A program made the translations under genes and the position numbers. Below are positions 1 to 7,980 of a DNA stretch of 64,000 nt, piece by piece. The notes under the pieces are model-generated. The model was not told the DNA's origin, made no database searches, and saw only the letters and a list, made by a program, of their open reading frames with translations. The stretch spans positions 1 to 64,000 of the forward strand of contig JAFXXQ010000040.1 of NCBI GenBank assembly GCA_017542145.1. Direction: 5' to 3'. The DNA comes from Bacteroidaceae bacterium (GTDB lineage: Bacteria > Bacteroidota > Bacteroidia > Bacteroidales > Bacteroidaceae). Within the stretch, counting starts at the first letter, position 1. Each line of letters opens with the position of its first letter.

Positions 1-799
1 GAATATAATGAATAATTTGATTACCTTTGTACTCAGTTTTGGTACATTCTTGGTGACGGACACCAAATGCATGATACAGATAGCTGGGATTCATATAACT
101 ATACTTTAGTTAGGGGTAACCAAAGGTAGTGATAAAATCTCAGCTATCTCTCTCTTCGTTCATTTCTTTTACTAGCCAACTACGCATTTGTCGGATGAGC
201 CGAAAAAAAGAAGTTTTTTTTGATTTCCCGAGGTGCAGCCTACCTAAAACCGAAGGTTAAAGGTAGTGCAAGCCGAGAGGAAAAAGCAAGAATATCAGCT
301 TTGTGACAATTGTGACAAATGACAGTCCATTTTTTGCGTACATCTGGCTGAGCCGATGGCTAAACCGGGCAGATTGAGAGAAAACAGCCGAGCGTTTTTG
401 GAAGCAGATTTATCGGTACAAGCTGCAGCTTTGCCTGAAAGAGATAAGGGAACGGGTAAATCGGGGGTAGGAATAGGGATAACTGTATATGAAAATGTAT
501 AAGTGATAATGATTTAATTTATTCATTTTCTTATATTTATAATTTTCTTTCCCCGTTTCCAGGCCTCCGGAGTGCGAAGAAAACGACTGTCTAATTGTCA
601 CAATTGTCACAGGGCTCCAGACGAGAGGTCAGCGTGACTCCGATTTTACCCCTGTTTTTCGCGTTTCTGTGTGAAAAAGCCCCGATTTCGTCTGCCATTT
701 GCTGCGGATTCAGCGTCGCGGGCTGTGAAATCATCCCCTTTTTTGCTGTGGTTAACGCACTGGGCTGTAGAGACAGCCCCTTGGACTACGGAATTAGCA
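1..799. other. Non-coding stretch with RNA-like hairpins
   Basis: No convincing protein gene is seen; the open frames here are short and low in complexity. A TACCTTTG promoter-like box lies at 22-29 but its upstream box would fall outside the window. An imperfect hairpin pairs 79-90 with 137-150 (GATAGCTGGGAT against ATCTCAGCTATC). A second hairpin at 240-266 pairs CTACCT and ACC with GGT and AGGTAG around a GAA loop. The word AAAGGTAGTG occurs in both. This could be a small RNA or a dispersed intergenic element. Confidence 0.45.
302..611. repeat. 17-bp inverted repeat pair
   Basis: TGTGACAATTGTGACAA at 302-318 recurs exactly as its reverse complement at 595-611, with 276 bp between. Each arm is itself a tandem doubling of TGTGACAA(T). 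No gene lies between. It could be the end sequences of a decayed small element or paired binding sites for a dimeric regulator. Confidence 0.6.
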
Positions 800-1393
800 T
801 CAAGGCTCGATGGTGACCTCGCGGAGGTTCTCGAGGCGGGCGCGGAGGCGGGGCATGAGGGAGGCGCGCTGCGCGAGGGTCATGGTGCAGAGGTTGTCGA
901 ACGCCTGGGCGAGGACCGCGGGGCTCTCGTCCTTGACGATGCGCATGACGTCGTTCATAAGCAAGTAATCGAAACTGATGTGCAGCGTCTCGTCCACCGT
1001 TTTTTCTATCACCTCGGCTGCAGCGATGGCTTCGGCTGCGGCTGCCTTATAGGCTTGGATAAGCCCCGAGGTGCCGAGCTTGATGCCTCCGAAGTAGCGC
1101 ACGACGGCTATCACGATGTCCGTCAGTTCGCCCGAGTTAATCTGCCCCAGTATGGGCTTGCCTGCGGTGCCTGAGGGCTCGCCGTTGTCGTTGGCGCGGA
1201 AGGTGTCGCGCGCCGCGCCCAGCATATAGGCGTAGCAGACGTGGCGGGCGTCGTAGTACTCCTTCTGGATGGAGGAAACAAAGGCCATGGCCTCGTCCAC
1301 CGTCCGCACGGGCGATGCAAAGGCAAGGAACTTACTGCGCAGCTTGGAGTAAGTTCCTTGCGAGGGTGACGCTATGGTCTTGTAGGTGTCCAA
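800..1393 (-). CDS. yigZ: YigZ/IMPACT family protein (UPF0029)
   Basis: This 197-residue protein matches the UPF0029/IMPACT family in length and layout. The N-terminal half carries the family signature, ending in a run near residues 100-110 (VVRYFGGIKLGTSGL). The C-terminal half is the smaller ferredoxin-like domain. In bacteria its molecular role is unsettled; the eukaryotic relative IMPACT regulates the translation kinase GCN2. It is the last gene of the serC-serA-DUF1015 operon: its start lies 3 nt after the DUF1015 stop, so it is probably co-transcribed. Whether it serves serine metabolism or simply sits in the operon cannot be told from sequence. Confidence 0.88.
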   Translation of the reverse strand: MDTYKTIASPSQGTYSKLRSKFLAFASPVRTVDEAMAFVSSIQKEYYDARHVCYAYMLGAARDTFRANDNGEPSGTAGKPILGQINSGELTDIVIAVVRYFGGIKLGTSGLIQAYKAAAAEAIAAAEVIEKTVDETLHISFDYLLMNDVMRIVKDESPAVLAQAFDNLCTMTLAQRASLMPRLRARLENLREVTIEP

Positions 1394-1396
1394 TCC

Positions 1397-2644
1397 CTAT
1401 GACAGCTTGTGGATGACGAGGCCTGAGCGCAGCTTAGGTTCGAACCACGTGGTCTTGGGGGGCATGATGTTGCCGGTGTCGGCAATGGTCATGAGCTGCT
1501 TCATGGTGACGGGATAGAGGGCGATGGCGACCTTCATCTCGCCGCTGTCGACACGGCGCTTCAGCTCGCCGAGGCCGCGGATACCTCCCACGAAGTCGAT
1601 GCGCTTGTCCTTGCGGAGGTCGCCGATGCCGAGTATCTTGTGCAGGATGAGGTTGCTGCAGATGCTGACGTCGAGCACGCCGATGGGGTCAGCATCGTCG
1701 TAGGTGCCGGGACGGGCTGTCAGGCTGTACCACTCGCCTTCGAGATAGAGGCTGAAGTTGTGGAGGCCTGTGGGCTTGTAGATGTCGCGGCCTTTCTTCT
1801 CCACCACGAAGCCTTCGCTCACCTGCTCGAGGAACTGGGCGGGGGTGAGGCCGTTGAGGTCGCGCACGACGCGGTTTAGGTCGAAGATGGTGAGCTGTCC
1901 GGCAGGGAAGCAGACGGCCATGAAGTAGTTATACTCCTCGTCGCCCCTGTGGTTGGGGTTCTGCTGCGCCTTCTCGGCACATACGCGGGCAGCGGCAGCC
2001 GAGCGGTGATGGCCGTCGGCGATGTAGAGGCTGGGCATCTTGGCAAACTCATCGGTGATGGTGCGGATGTCGGCATCGTCGTCGATAATCCAGAACTTAT
2101 GGCCGAAGCTGTCGATGGGGGCGATGAAGTCGTAGACCGGCTCGGTGACGGCATAGCGGCGGATGAGGGTGTCAAGGACGGCATTGTCGGGGAAGGCGAA
2201 GAAGACGGGCTCGACGTTGGCATTGTTGATGCGGACGTGCTTCATGCGGTCCTCCTCCTTGTCGGCGCGGGTGAGCTCGTGCTTCTTGATGACGCCGTTC
2301 ATGTAGTCGTCCACATAGGCGCAGACGACGAGGCCGTACTGCGTGTGGGTGCCCATGGTCTGGGCGTAGATGTAGTAGCACTCTTTCTTGTCCTGCACCA
2401 GCCAGCCTTTGTCCTGAAACATCTGGAAGTTCTCAGCCGCCTTGGGGTAGACGCGGGGGTCGTGCTCGTCGGTGCCGACGGGGAAGTCAATCTCGGGACG
2501 GATGATGTGGTAGAGGCTCATGGGGTTGCCCTCGGCCTCGGCACGTGCCTCGTCGCTGTCGAGCACGTCGTAGGGACGGCTCTCGACCTTCTCGACCAGT
2601 TCTTTGGGCGGACGGATGCCGCGAAAGGGTTTTATCGTTGCCAT
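1397..2644 (-). CDS. DUF1015 family protein
   Basis: A 415-residue soluble protein that opens with the family's usual start (ATIKPFRGIRPP, then RPYDVLDSDEAR) and carries the conserved YIADGHHRSAAA motif around residue 220. The family's activity is unknown. Its motif and its position next to serA in many Bacteroidetes have suggested a link to serine metabolism, but that is inference from context. No signal peptide or membrane segment is visible. It begins 4 nt after the serA stop codon and ends 3 nt before yigZ, so the three are tightly coupled. Confidence 0.9.
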   Translation of the reverse strand: MATIKPFRGIRPPKELVEKVESRPYDVLDSDEARAEAEGNPMSLYHIIRPEIDFPVGTDEHDPRVYPKAAENFQMFQDKGWLVQDKKECYYIYAQTMGTHTQYGLVVCAYVDDYMNGVIKKHELTRADKEEDRMKHVRINNANVEPVFFAFPDNAVLDTLIRRYAVTEPVYDFIAPIDSFGHKFWIIDDDADIRTITDEFAKMPSLYIADGHHRSAAAARVCAEKAQQNPNHRGDEEYNYFMAVCFPAGQLTIFDLNRVVRDLNGLTPAQFLEQVSEGFVVEKKGRDIYKPTGLHNFSLYLEGEWYSLTARPGTYDDADPIGVLDVSICSNLILHKILGIGDLRKDKRIDFVGGIRGLGELKRRVDSGEMKVAIALYPVTMKQLMTIADTGNIMPPKTTWFEPKLRSGLVIHKLS

Positions 2645-2648
2645 TTCC

Positions 2649-3569
2649 TTATTTATTTACCTGGAACTTGCGAATACCGTCCTTGAGGAATCCCACAATC
2701 TGATGGGCTGCGGCGATGCCGGCGTTGATATTGGCCTCGGCGGTCTGGGCACCCATCTTCTTCGGTGTGGAGAAGTAGCGCCCGGTAAAGAGCTCGGTCA
2801 TCTTGTCATTGGCAGCGGGCATGATGTCGGTGACATACTTGAAGTCAAGGCGCTGCTGCATGAACTCAATGAGCTCGTCCTCGTTGATGACCTCCTTACG
2901 GGCGGTGTTGACGAGGATGGCGCCCTTGGGCATACGGCTGAGCAGAGCGGTGTTGATGCTGCCCTTCGTCTCGGGCGTGGCGGGGATATGGAGTGACACG
3001 ATGTCGTTGCCGGCATAGAGTTCCTCGGCGCTGTGCATGGGACGGACGCCGTCGGCTTCCATCACGCTGTCGGGGCAGTAGGCATCGTAGGCCGAAATCT
3101 CCATACCGAAGCCCTTGGCGATGCGGGCGACGTTGCGGCCCACGTTGCCGTAGGCATGGATGCCCAGGCGCTTGCCTTTGAGCTCCATGCCCGAGGTGCC
3201 GTTGTAGAAGTTACGCACAGCCATCACCATCAGGCCGAGGGCGAGCTCGGCAACGGCGTTGCTGTTCTGTCCAGGGGTGTTCATGACGCAGATATTGTGG
3301 GCGGTGGCAGCTGCCAGGTCGACATTGTCGAAGCCTGCTCCGGCACGGACGACAATCTTCAGCTTCGGGGCGGCGTCCATCACCTCGGCGTCAATGACGT
3401 CGCTGCGGATGATGAGGGCATCAGCATCAGCCACAGCCTCCAGCAACTTCGACTTCTCACCATATTTCTCTAAGAGGACTAACTCGTAGCCTGCATCGAC
3501 AATCACTTTCCGTATGCCATCAACAGCGACTTTGGCAAACGGCTTATCAGTTGCAACAAGAACTTTCAT
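2649..3569 (-). CDS. serA: D-3-phosphoglycerate dehydrogenase, short form
   Basis: It oxidises 3-phosphoglycerate to 3-phosphohydroxypyruvate, the first step of serine synthesis. The ATG at 3569 is preferred because MKVLVATDKPF is the family-like start; an upstream ATG would overlap the end of serC. The 306 residues cover only the two D-2-hydroxyacid dehydrogenase domains: there is no C-terminal ACT domain, so no serine feedback site is visible. The nucleotide loop is near 138-148 (AYGNVGRNVA) and the substrate arginine is R224 in NTARKE. At the position where most relatives have the catalytic His-Ile/Gly motif this protein reads TPKKMGAQTAEAN (residues 268-280), that is, lysine instead of histidine. 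I recall a similar change in the Entamoeba and Bacteroides-type enzymes. Confidence 0.92.
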   Translation of the reverse strand: MKVLVATDKPFAKVAVDGIRKVIVDAGYELVLLEKYGEKSKLLEAVADADALIIRSDVIDAEVMDAAPKLKIVVRAGAGFDNVDLAAATAHNICVMNTPGQNSNAVAELALGLMVMAVRNFYNGTSGMELKGKRLGIHAYGNVGRNVARIAKGFGMEISAYDAYCPDSVMEADGVRPMHSAEELYAGNDIVSLHIPATPETKGSINTALLSRMPKGAILVNTARKEVINEDELIEFMQQRLDFKYVTDIMPAANDKMTELFTGRYFSTPKKMGAQTAEANINAGIAAAHQIVGFLKDGIRKFQVNK

Positions 3570-3597
3570 CACGAATATTGGATAATTAGGATTAGAA

Positions 3598-4671
3598 TTA
3601 GGCATGCAGTTTTTCGAACTCCTTCATGCAGTCCACGAGGGCCTGGACGCTCTCGAGGGGCATGGCGTTGTAGCAGCTGGCGCGGAAACCGCCCACGCTG
3701 CGGTGGCCCTTGACGCCCACCATGCCGTGGTCGGTGGCAAACTTCATGAAGTCAGGCTCCAGCTCCTTGTACTCGTCCTTCATGACGAAACAGATGTTCA
3801 TTCTCGAACGGTCTGCCGGGTCGGCGATGGTGGCACGGAAGAGCGGGCTCTCGTCGATGGCCTTATAGAGCAGGTCGGCACGCTCCTTGGCACGACGCTC
3901 CATCTCGGCAATACCGCCGCACTTCTTGATCCAGCGGAGCGTCAGCATGGCGCTGTAGATGGGCAGTACGGGGGGCGTGTTGAACATCGAGCCGCCCTCG
4001 ACGTGGGTGCGGTAGTCGAGCATCGTGGGGATGGTGCGCTCCACCTTGCCCAGGGCATCGTTACGGACCACGACGAAGGTGACGCCGGCAGGGGCGAGGT
4101 TCTTCTGGGCACCGCCGTAGATGCAGATGTATTTCTCCACCTCGACGGGATGCGAGAAGATGTCGCTCGACATGTCGCAGATGATGGGCACGGGGCTGTC
4201 GGGCGTCTCGCGGATTTCGGTGCCGTAGATGGTGTTGTTCGACGTGTAGTGGAAGTAGTCCACGTCCGTGGGGATGGTGAAGCCCTTCGGGATGTAGTTG
4301 AACGTGGCCTCGGCTGACGAGGCGACCTCGACGACTTCGCCGAACTGCTTGGCCTCCTTGATGGCCTTCTTCGACCAGACGCCGGTGTTGAGGTAGGCAG
4401 CACGCTTGTTGAGGAAGTTCATCGGAGCCATGCAGAACTCAAGGCTGGCGCCGCCTCCCAGGAACAGCACGCTGTAGCCCTCGGGCACGCCCAGAATCTC
4501 CTTGAACAACGCTTCGGCCTCGTCGATGACAGCCTGGAAGTCCTTGTGACGATGGCTGATCTCCAGGATGGAGAGCCCTGAGCCATTAAAGTCGAGAATA
4601 GCCTGAGCCGTCTGCTCAATCACCTCACGCGGCAGGATGCTCGGTCCCGCATTGAAATTATGTTTCTTCAT
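3598..4671 (-). CDS. serC: Phosphoserine aminotransferase
   Basis: It transfers the amino group of glutamate to 3-phosphohydroxypyruvate, giving O-phosphoserine; the family can also act in pyridoxal phosphate synthesis. The 357 residues match the family length. The start [14 protein letters not shown] is the conserved N-terminus, and the cofactor lysine is K190 in [11 protein letters not shown]. It is the first gene of the minus-strand serine operon, with serA beginning 28 nt downstream. The promoter candidate is a TATCTTTG box about 85 nt upstream. A 21-bp repeat array lies further upstream, between this gene and the divergent branched-chain cluster. Confidence 0.95.
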   Translation of the reverse strand: MKKHNFNAGPSILPREVIEQTAQAILDFNGSGLSILEISHRHKDFQAVIDEAEALFKEILGVPEGYSVLFLGGGASLEFCMAPMNFLNKRAAYLNTGVWSKKAIKEAKQFGEVVEVASSAEATFNYIPKGFTIPTDVDYFHYTSNNTIYGTEIRETPDSPVPIICDMSSDIFSHPVEVEKYICIYGGAQKNLAPAGVTFVVVRNDALGKVERTIPTMLDYRTHVEGGSMFNTPPVLPIYSAMLTLRWIKKCGGIAEMERRAKERADLLYKAIDESPLFRATIADPADRSRMNICFVMKDEYKELEPDFMKFATDHGMVGVKGHRSVGGFRASCYNAMPLESVQALVDCMKEFEKLHA

Positions 4672-4755
4672 ATTCGTTTGATTTGTTGATGGTTTATAAG
4701 GATTATCAGTTTATCGGACCAAGGGTTTATGGGTTAAACATTCGATTGTGGTGTG

Positions 4756-4763
4756 CAAAGATA
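4756..4763 (-). promoter_or_regulatory. Promoter -7 box for serC operon
   Basis: On the minus strand this reads TATCTTTG, matching the Bacteroidetes TAnnTTTG box. No good TTTG box lies 19-21 nt upstream, so the promoter may depend on an activator. The leader to serC would be about 80 nt. Confidence 0.5.
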
Positions 4764-4833
4764 AGACATTTTTCTCACATTGTGCGCGAAAAGATGAAAA
4801 TTTCGCTGTACAAACAAATAAATCCCCAGAGCA

Positions 4834-4917
4834 GGCAAATAATTTTTTAGAATAAGCGAATAATTTTTTAGAATAGGCGAATAATTTTCTAGAATAGGCT
4901 TTTATTTTCCAGGAGCA
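4834..4917. repeat. 21-bp tandem repeats in divergent promoter region
   Basis: Three close 21-bp copies (4834-4854, 4855-4875, 4876-4896) are followed by a degenerate fourth (4897-4917). The core is GGCGAATAATTTTTTAGAAT, preceded by CAGAGCA. A related array in the opposite orientation lies at 60771-60840. Twenty-one base pairs is two helical turns, so a protein could bind all copies on one face. Confidence 0.75.
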
Positions 4918-5039
4918 GGGCGGCGCTGGAGAAACGCCTTTGGTTCATAAAAAAGACCTCTCCCCTACCCATTTGATGCCCCACGAGGGCTTCTCATAGG
5001 TAAAAAAACGCGTTTTTTCTTAAAAAAAATCCGAAATTC

Positions 5040-5071
5040 TTTGGCGGAATTGAAAAATCGACGTAATTTTG
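5040..5071 (+). promoter_or_regulatory. Promoter of the branched-chain amino acid cluster
   Basis: TTTG at 5040-5043 and TAATTTTG at 5064-5071 with a 20-nt spacer match the Bacteroidetes housekeeping promoter closely. Transcription would start near 5078, about 35 nt before the leader peptide. Confidence 0.8.
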
Positions 5072-5112
5072 CAGCGATTTTAAGAAAATCAAAAGCAATA
5101 AACGTTAAGACA

Positions 5113-5172
5113 ATGAATGCAACGAGCGTCGTCCTTAGCCTGCTGGTGGTAATTCTGGTCAAGCGAAAATGA
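5113..5172 (+). CDS. Branched-chain amino acid leader peptide
   Basis: A 19-codon frame, MNATSVVLSLLVVILVKRK, with 10 of 19 residues valine, leucine or isoleucine. It sits between a strong promoter and a hairpin, ahead of the isoleucine-valine-leucine genes. This is the arrangement of ilv and leu attenuation leaders in enterobacteria: slow translation at Val/Leu/Ile codons would signal starvation and favour read-through. It resembles those leaders in composition rather than in sequence. The call rests on position and composition only. Confidence 0.75.
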   Translation: MNATSVVLSLLVVILVKRK

Positions 5173-5200
5173 CCCGGAGGTGAGACGCATTGCAATATAC

Positions 5201-5237
5201 AAACAAGGCTTTTCTCACACAGGGAAAAGCCTTGTTT
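5201..5237 (+). terminator. Candidate attenuator hairpin
   Basis: A perfect 13-bp stem pairs AAACAAGGCTTTT (5201-5213) with AAAAGCCTTGTTT (5225-5237) around an 11-nt loop, 28 nt after the leader peptide stop. No long T-run follows (CAAATAG), so termination may be weak or helped by other factors. GTGAG at 5180-5184 can pair with CTCAC in the loop (5214-5218), a possible competing structure. Confidence 0.6.
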
Positions 5238-5309
5238 CAAATAGAAGAATAAGGTAAGTCGAAAGATAAAGAGAGGTTGAGTAGGATAACAAGAAAGGAA
5301 ACGACAGGT

Positions 5310-6854
5310 ATGAGTACTGAAAAGGTAACAAGACGACGGGTGGAGATTATGGACACGACCCTGCGCGACGGAGAACAGACGCCGGGCGTGTCGTTCCTCC
5401 CTCACGAGAAGCTGTCCATCACCCGCCTGCTGATTGACGACCTCCATGCCGACCGCGTGGAGGTAGGCTCGGCCCGCGTGAGCGAAGGCGAGCAGGAGAG
5501 CGTCAGCGGCATCTGCGCCTGGGCTGCAGGAGCAGGCTGTATCGGACGTATCGAGGTGCTGGGCTTCGTCGATGGCGGACGTAGCGTCGACTGGATTGCA
5601 GGATGCGGCGGACACGTCATCAACCTGCTGGCCAAAGGCTCGCTGCGCCATTGTACAGGGCAGCTCCGCAAGACGCCAGCCGAGCACACAGCCGACATCG
5701 TCGATACCGTACGCTATGCCCGCAGTCGCGGATTCGACGTCAATCTCTATCTCGAGGACTGGTCAGGAGGCATGAGGGATAACCCACAATACGTCTACGA
5801 CCTCGTGGAAGCCCTTCAGGGCGAAGAAATCCGACGCTTTATGCTGCCCGACACGCTGGGCATCCTCAACCCAGCCCAGACGTCAGCCTTCGTGAGCTAT
5901 ATGGTGCGCCGTTTCCCCACGTTACACTTCGACTTCCATGCCCACAACGACTATGACCTGGCTGTGGCTAACGTCTTTGCAGCCGTCGCAGCAGGCGTCA
6001 GCGGCATCCACACCTGCATCAACGGCCTCGGCGAACGGGCAGGCAACGCTCCGCTTGCCAGCGTGCAAGCCATGCTGAAAGACCAGCTTAGCATCGACAC
6101 CGCCATCCGCGAGGACAGGCTGGGCTCCGTAGGACGCATCGTCGAGTCATATAGCGGCATCGCCATCCCGGCCAACCGCCCCATCGTAGGTGAGAACGTC
6201 TTCACACAAGTGGCTGGCGTACATGCCGACGGCGACAACAAGATGGGGCTCTACTGCAACGACCTGTTGCCCGAGCGATTCGGACGCAAGCGCGAGTATG
6301 CCCTAGGTAAGACCAGCGGCAAGGCCAACATCCGCAAGAACCTCGACGAGCTCGGCCTCGTGCTTGGCGAGGAGGCCATGCGCAAAGTGACAGACCGCAT
6401 CATCGAGCTGGGCGACAAAAAGGAAGTCGTCACCCAGGAGGATCTGCCCTACATCATCTCCGACGTGCTGAAACACAGCGTGGAGGACGACAAAGTGACG
6501 CTCATCGGTTACAACGTGGCTCTCTCAAAGGGCCTGAAACCGACGTGCGCCCTGAAGCTCAACGTGAACGGGCAGGTATTTGAAGAGAACGCCAGCGGCG
6601 ACGGACAGTACGATGCCTTCGTGCGCGCGTTGCGCAAAATATATAAGGTGACGCTACAGCGGAAATTCCCCATGCTCACCAACTATGCCGTTTCCATCCC
6701 CCCGGGTGGACGTACCGATGCCTTCGTACAGACCATCATCACATGGGAGTACGAAGGGCACGAGTTCAAGACCCGCGGTCTCGACGGCGACCAGACAGAA
6801 GCTGCCATCAAAGCCACGATGAAGATGCTGAACATACTGGAAGGGCTTCAATAG
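5310..6854 (+). CDS. cimA: (R)-citramalate synthase, Leptospira type
   Basis: It condenses acetyl-CoA with pyruvate to citramalate, the entry to threonine-independent isoleucine synthesis. The ATG at 5310 (514 residues) is preferred over an upstream TTG. The TIM-barrel motifs are R19-D20 in [12 protein letters not shown] and the metal ligands H210 and H212 in FHAHND. From memory, the Leptospira interrogans enzyme (516 residues) selects pyruvate with L81, L104 and Y144; with an offset of three these are L84, L107 and Y147 here, in LGFVDG, INLLAKGSL and LYLEDW, and long stretches around them also match. The C-terminal third is the LeuA-type allosteric domain, so isoleucine feedback is likely. 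ilvE follows after 69 nt. A second, ordinary LeuA lies at 17.4 kb. Without the specificity residues it could have been misread as a duplicate LeuA. Confidence 0.87.
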   Translation: MSTEKVTRRRVEIMDTTLRDGEQTPGVSFLPHEKLSITRLLIDDLHADRVEVGSARVSEGEQESVSGICAWAAGAGCIGRIEVLGFVDGGRSVDWIAGCGGHVINLLAKGSLRHCTGQLRKTPAEHTADIVDTVRYARSRGFDVNLYLEDWSGGMRDNPQYVYDLVEALQGEEIRRFMLPDTLGILNPAQTSAFVSYMVRRFPTLHFDFHAHNDYDLAVANVFAAVAAGVSGIHTCINGLGERAGNAPLASVQAMLKDQLSIDTAIREDRLGSVGRIVESYSGIAIPANRPIVGENVFTQVAGVHADGDNKMGLYCNDLLPERFGRKREYALGKTSGKANIRKNLDELGLVLGEEAMRKVTDRIIELGDKKEVVTQEDLPYIISDVLKHSVEDDKVTLIGYNVALSKGLKPTCALKLNVNGQVFEENASGDGQYDAFVRALRKIYKVTLQRKFPMLTNYAVSIPPGGRTDAFVQTIITWEYEGHEFKTRGLDGDQTEAAIKATMKMLNILEGLQ

Positions 6855-6923
6855 GCCGAAAGAGCCCAAAAGAAAATAATCAAAGAATCAAAGAGAAAAT
6901 AAGTAAATAACATAATAGGTATC

Positions 6924-7958
6924 ATGACAATGGAAAAAGCAAATCTGGATTGGTCGAACATCGGCTTCGGCTACATCAAAACCGACTACAACGTGCGCTG
7001 CTACTATCGTAACGGCCAGTGGGGTGCCATCGAAGTCTCCTCCGACGAGAATATTCCCCTACACATGGCTGCCACCTGCCTCCACTACGGGCAGGAAGCA
7101 TTCGAGGGATTGAAAGCCTTCACGGGCAAGGACGGACGCATCCGTATCTTCCGCGCGGAAGCCAATGCCGAACGTATGCAATCCACCTGCGATGCCACGC
7201 TGATGCCTCGCGTCCCCACAGAGCTTTTTGTGGAGATGGTGAAACGGGTAGTAAAGTTGAATGAGCGCTTTGTGCCTCCCTACGGTAGTGGCGCCGTGCT
7301 TTACATCCGTCCCCTACTCATCGGTACGGGAGCACAGCTGGGCGTTCATCCTGCCTCGGAATACTTGTTCCTCATCCTCGTTTCGCCCGTCGGTCCCTAC
7401 TTCAAGGGGGGATTTGCTGTGACGCCATATGCCATCATACGCCAGTACGACCGTACGGCACCGCTCGGCATGGGTGCCTTCAAAGTGGGCGGGAACTATG
7501 CTGCCAGCCTGCGTGCCAATAAGATGGCGCACGACCTCGGCTATAGTTGCGAGTTCTACCTCGACTCCAAGGAGAAGAAATACATCGATGAAGCCGGCGC
7601 TGCCAATTTCTTCGGCGTCAAGAACGACACCTATATCACCCCTGCCTCAACATCCATTCTTCCCTCCGTCACCAACGACAGCCTTCAACACGTGGCATGC
7701 GACCTTGGGATGAAGGTGGAGAAGCGTCGCATCCCCCTCGAGGAACTGGAAACCTTCGAGGAAGCAGGTGCCTGCGGCACGGCAGCCGTCATCTCGCCCA
7801 TTGAGCGTATCGACGATATTGAAACAGGTAAGTCGTATGTCTTTGCCAAGGACGGTAAACCCGGTCCGTGGAGCCGCCGTCTCTACGATGCAATTACTGC
7901 CATCCAGTTCGGCGAAGCAGAGGACAAATACGGCTGGATAACGATGTTGGAAGATTGA
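6924..7958 (+). CDS. ilvE: Branched-chain amino acid aminotransferase
   Basis: It performs the last step of valine, leucine and isoleucine synthesis, moving an amino group from glutamate to the 2-oxo acid using pyridoxal phosphate. The 344 residues match the fold IV class (group II) enzymes. The cofactor lysine is K187 in GAFKVGGNYAAS, and GQEAFEGLKAF near 56-66 is the usual N-terminal signature. A second in-frame ATG two codons on makes the exact start uncertain. It lies between cimA and ilvD (22-nt gap) in one transcription unit. Confidence 0.95.
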   Translation: MTMEKANLDWSNIGFGYIKTDYNVRCYYRNGQWGAIEVSSDENIPLHMAATCLHYGQEAFEGLKAFTGKDGRIRIFRAEANAERMQSTCDATLMPRVPTELFVEMVKRVVKLNERFVPPYGSGAVLYIRPLLIGTGAQLGVHPASEYLFLILVSPVGPYFKGGFAVTPYAIIRQYDRTAPLGMGAFKVGGNYAASLRANKMAHDLGYSCEFYLDSKEKKYIDEAGAANFFGVKNDTYITPASTSILPSVTNDSLQHVACDLGMKVEKRRIPLEELETFEEAGACGTAAVISPIERIDDIETGKSYVFAKDGKPGPWSRRLYDAITAIQFGEAEDKYGWITMLED

Positions 7959-7980
7959 AGATAGAATATTAATATAAAGG

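Noticed and set aside
4834..4917. CRISPR-like array at the 21-bp repeats
   Set aside because: The copies are directly adjacent with no unique spacers and no cas gene is present.
4965..5687. A 240-codon open frame on the minus strand over the leader region and cimA
   Set aside because: It runs antisense to a strongly conserved enzyme, contains the attenuator region, and its residues follow the third-position bias of the plus-strand gene.
5310..6854. A second LeuA (2-isopropylmalate synthase)
   Set aside because: It lacks the LeuA substrate loop and matches citramalate synthase at the pyruvate-selecting positions.
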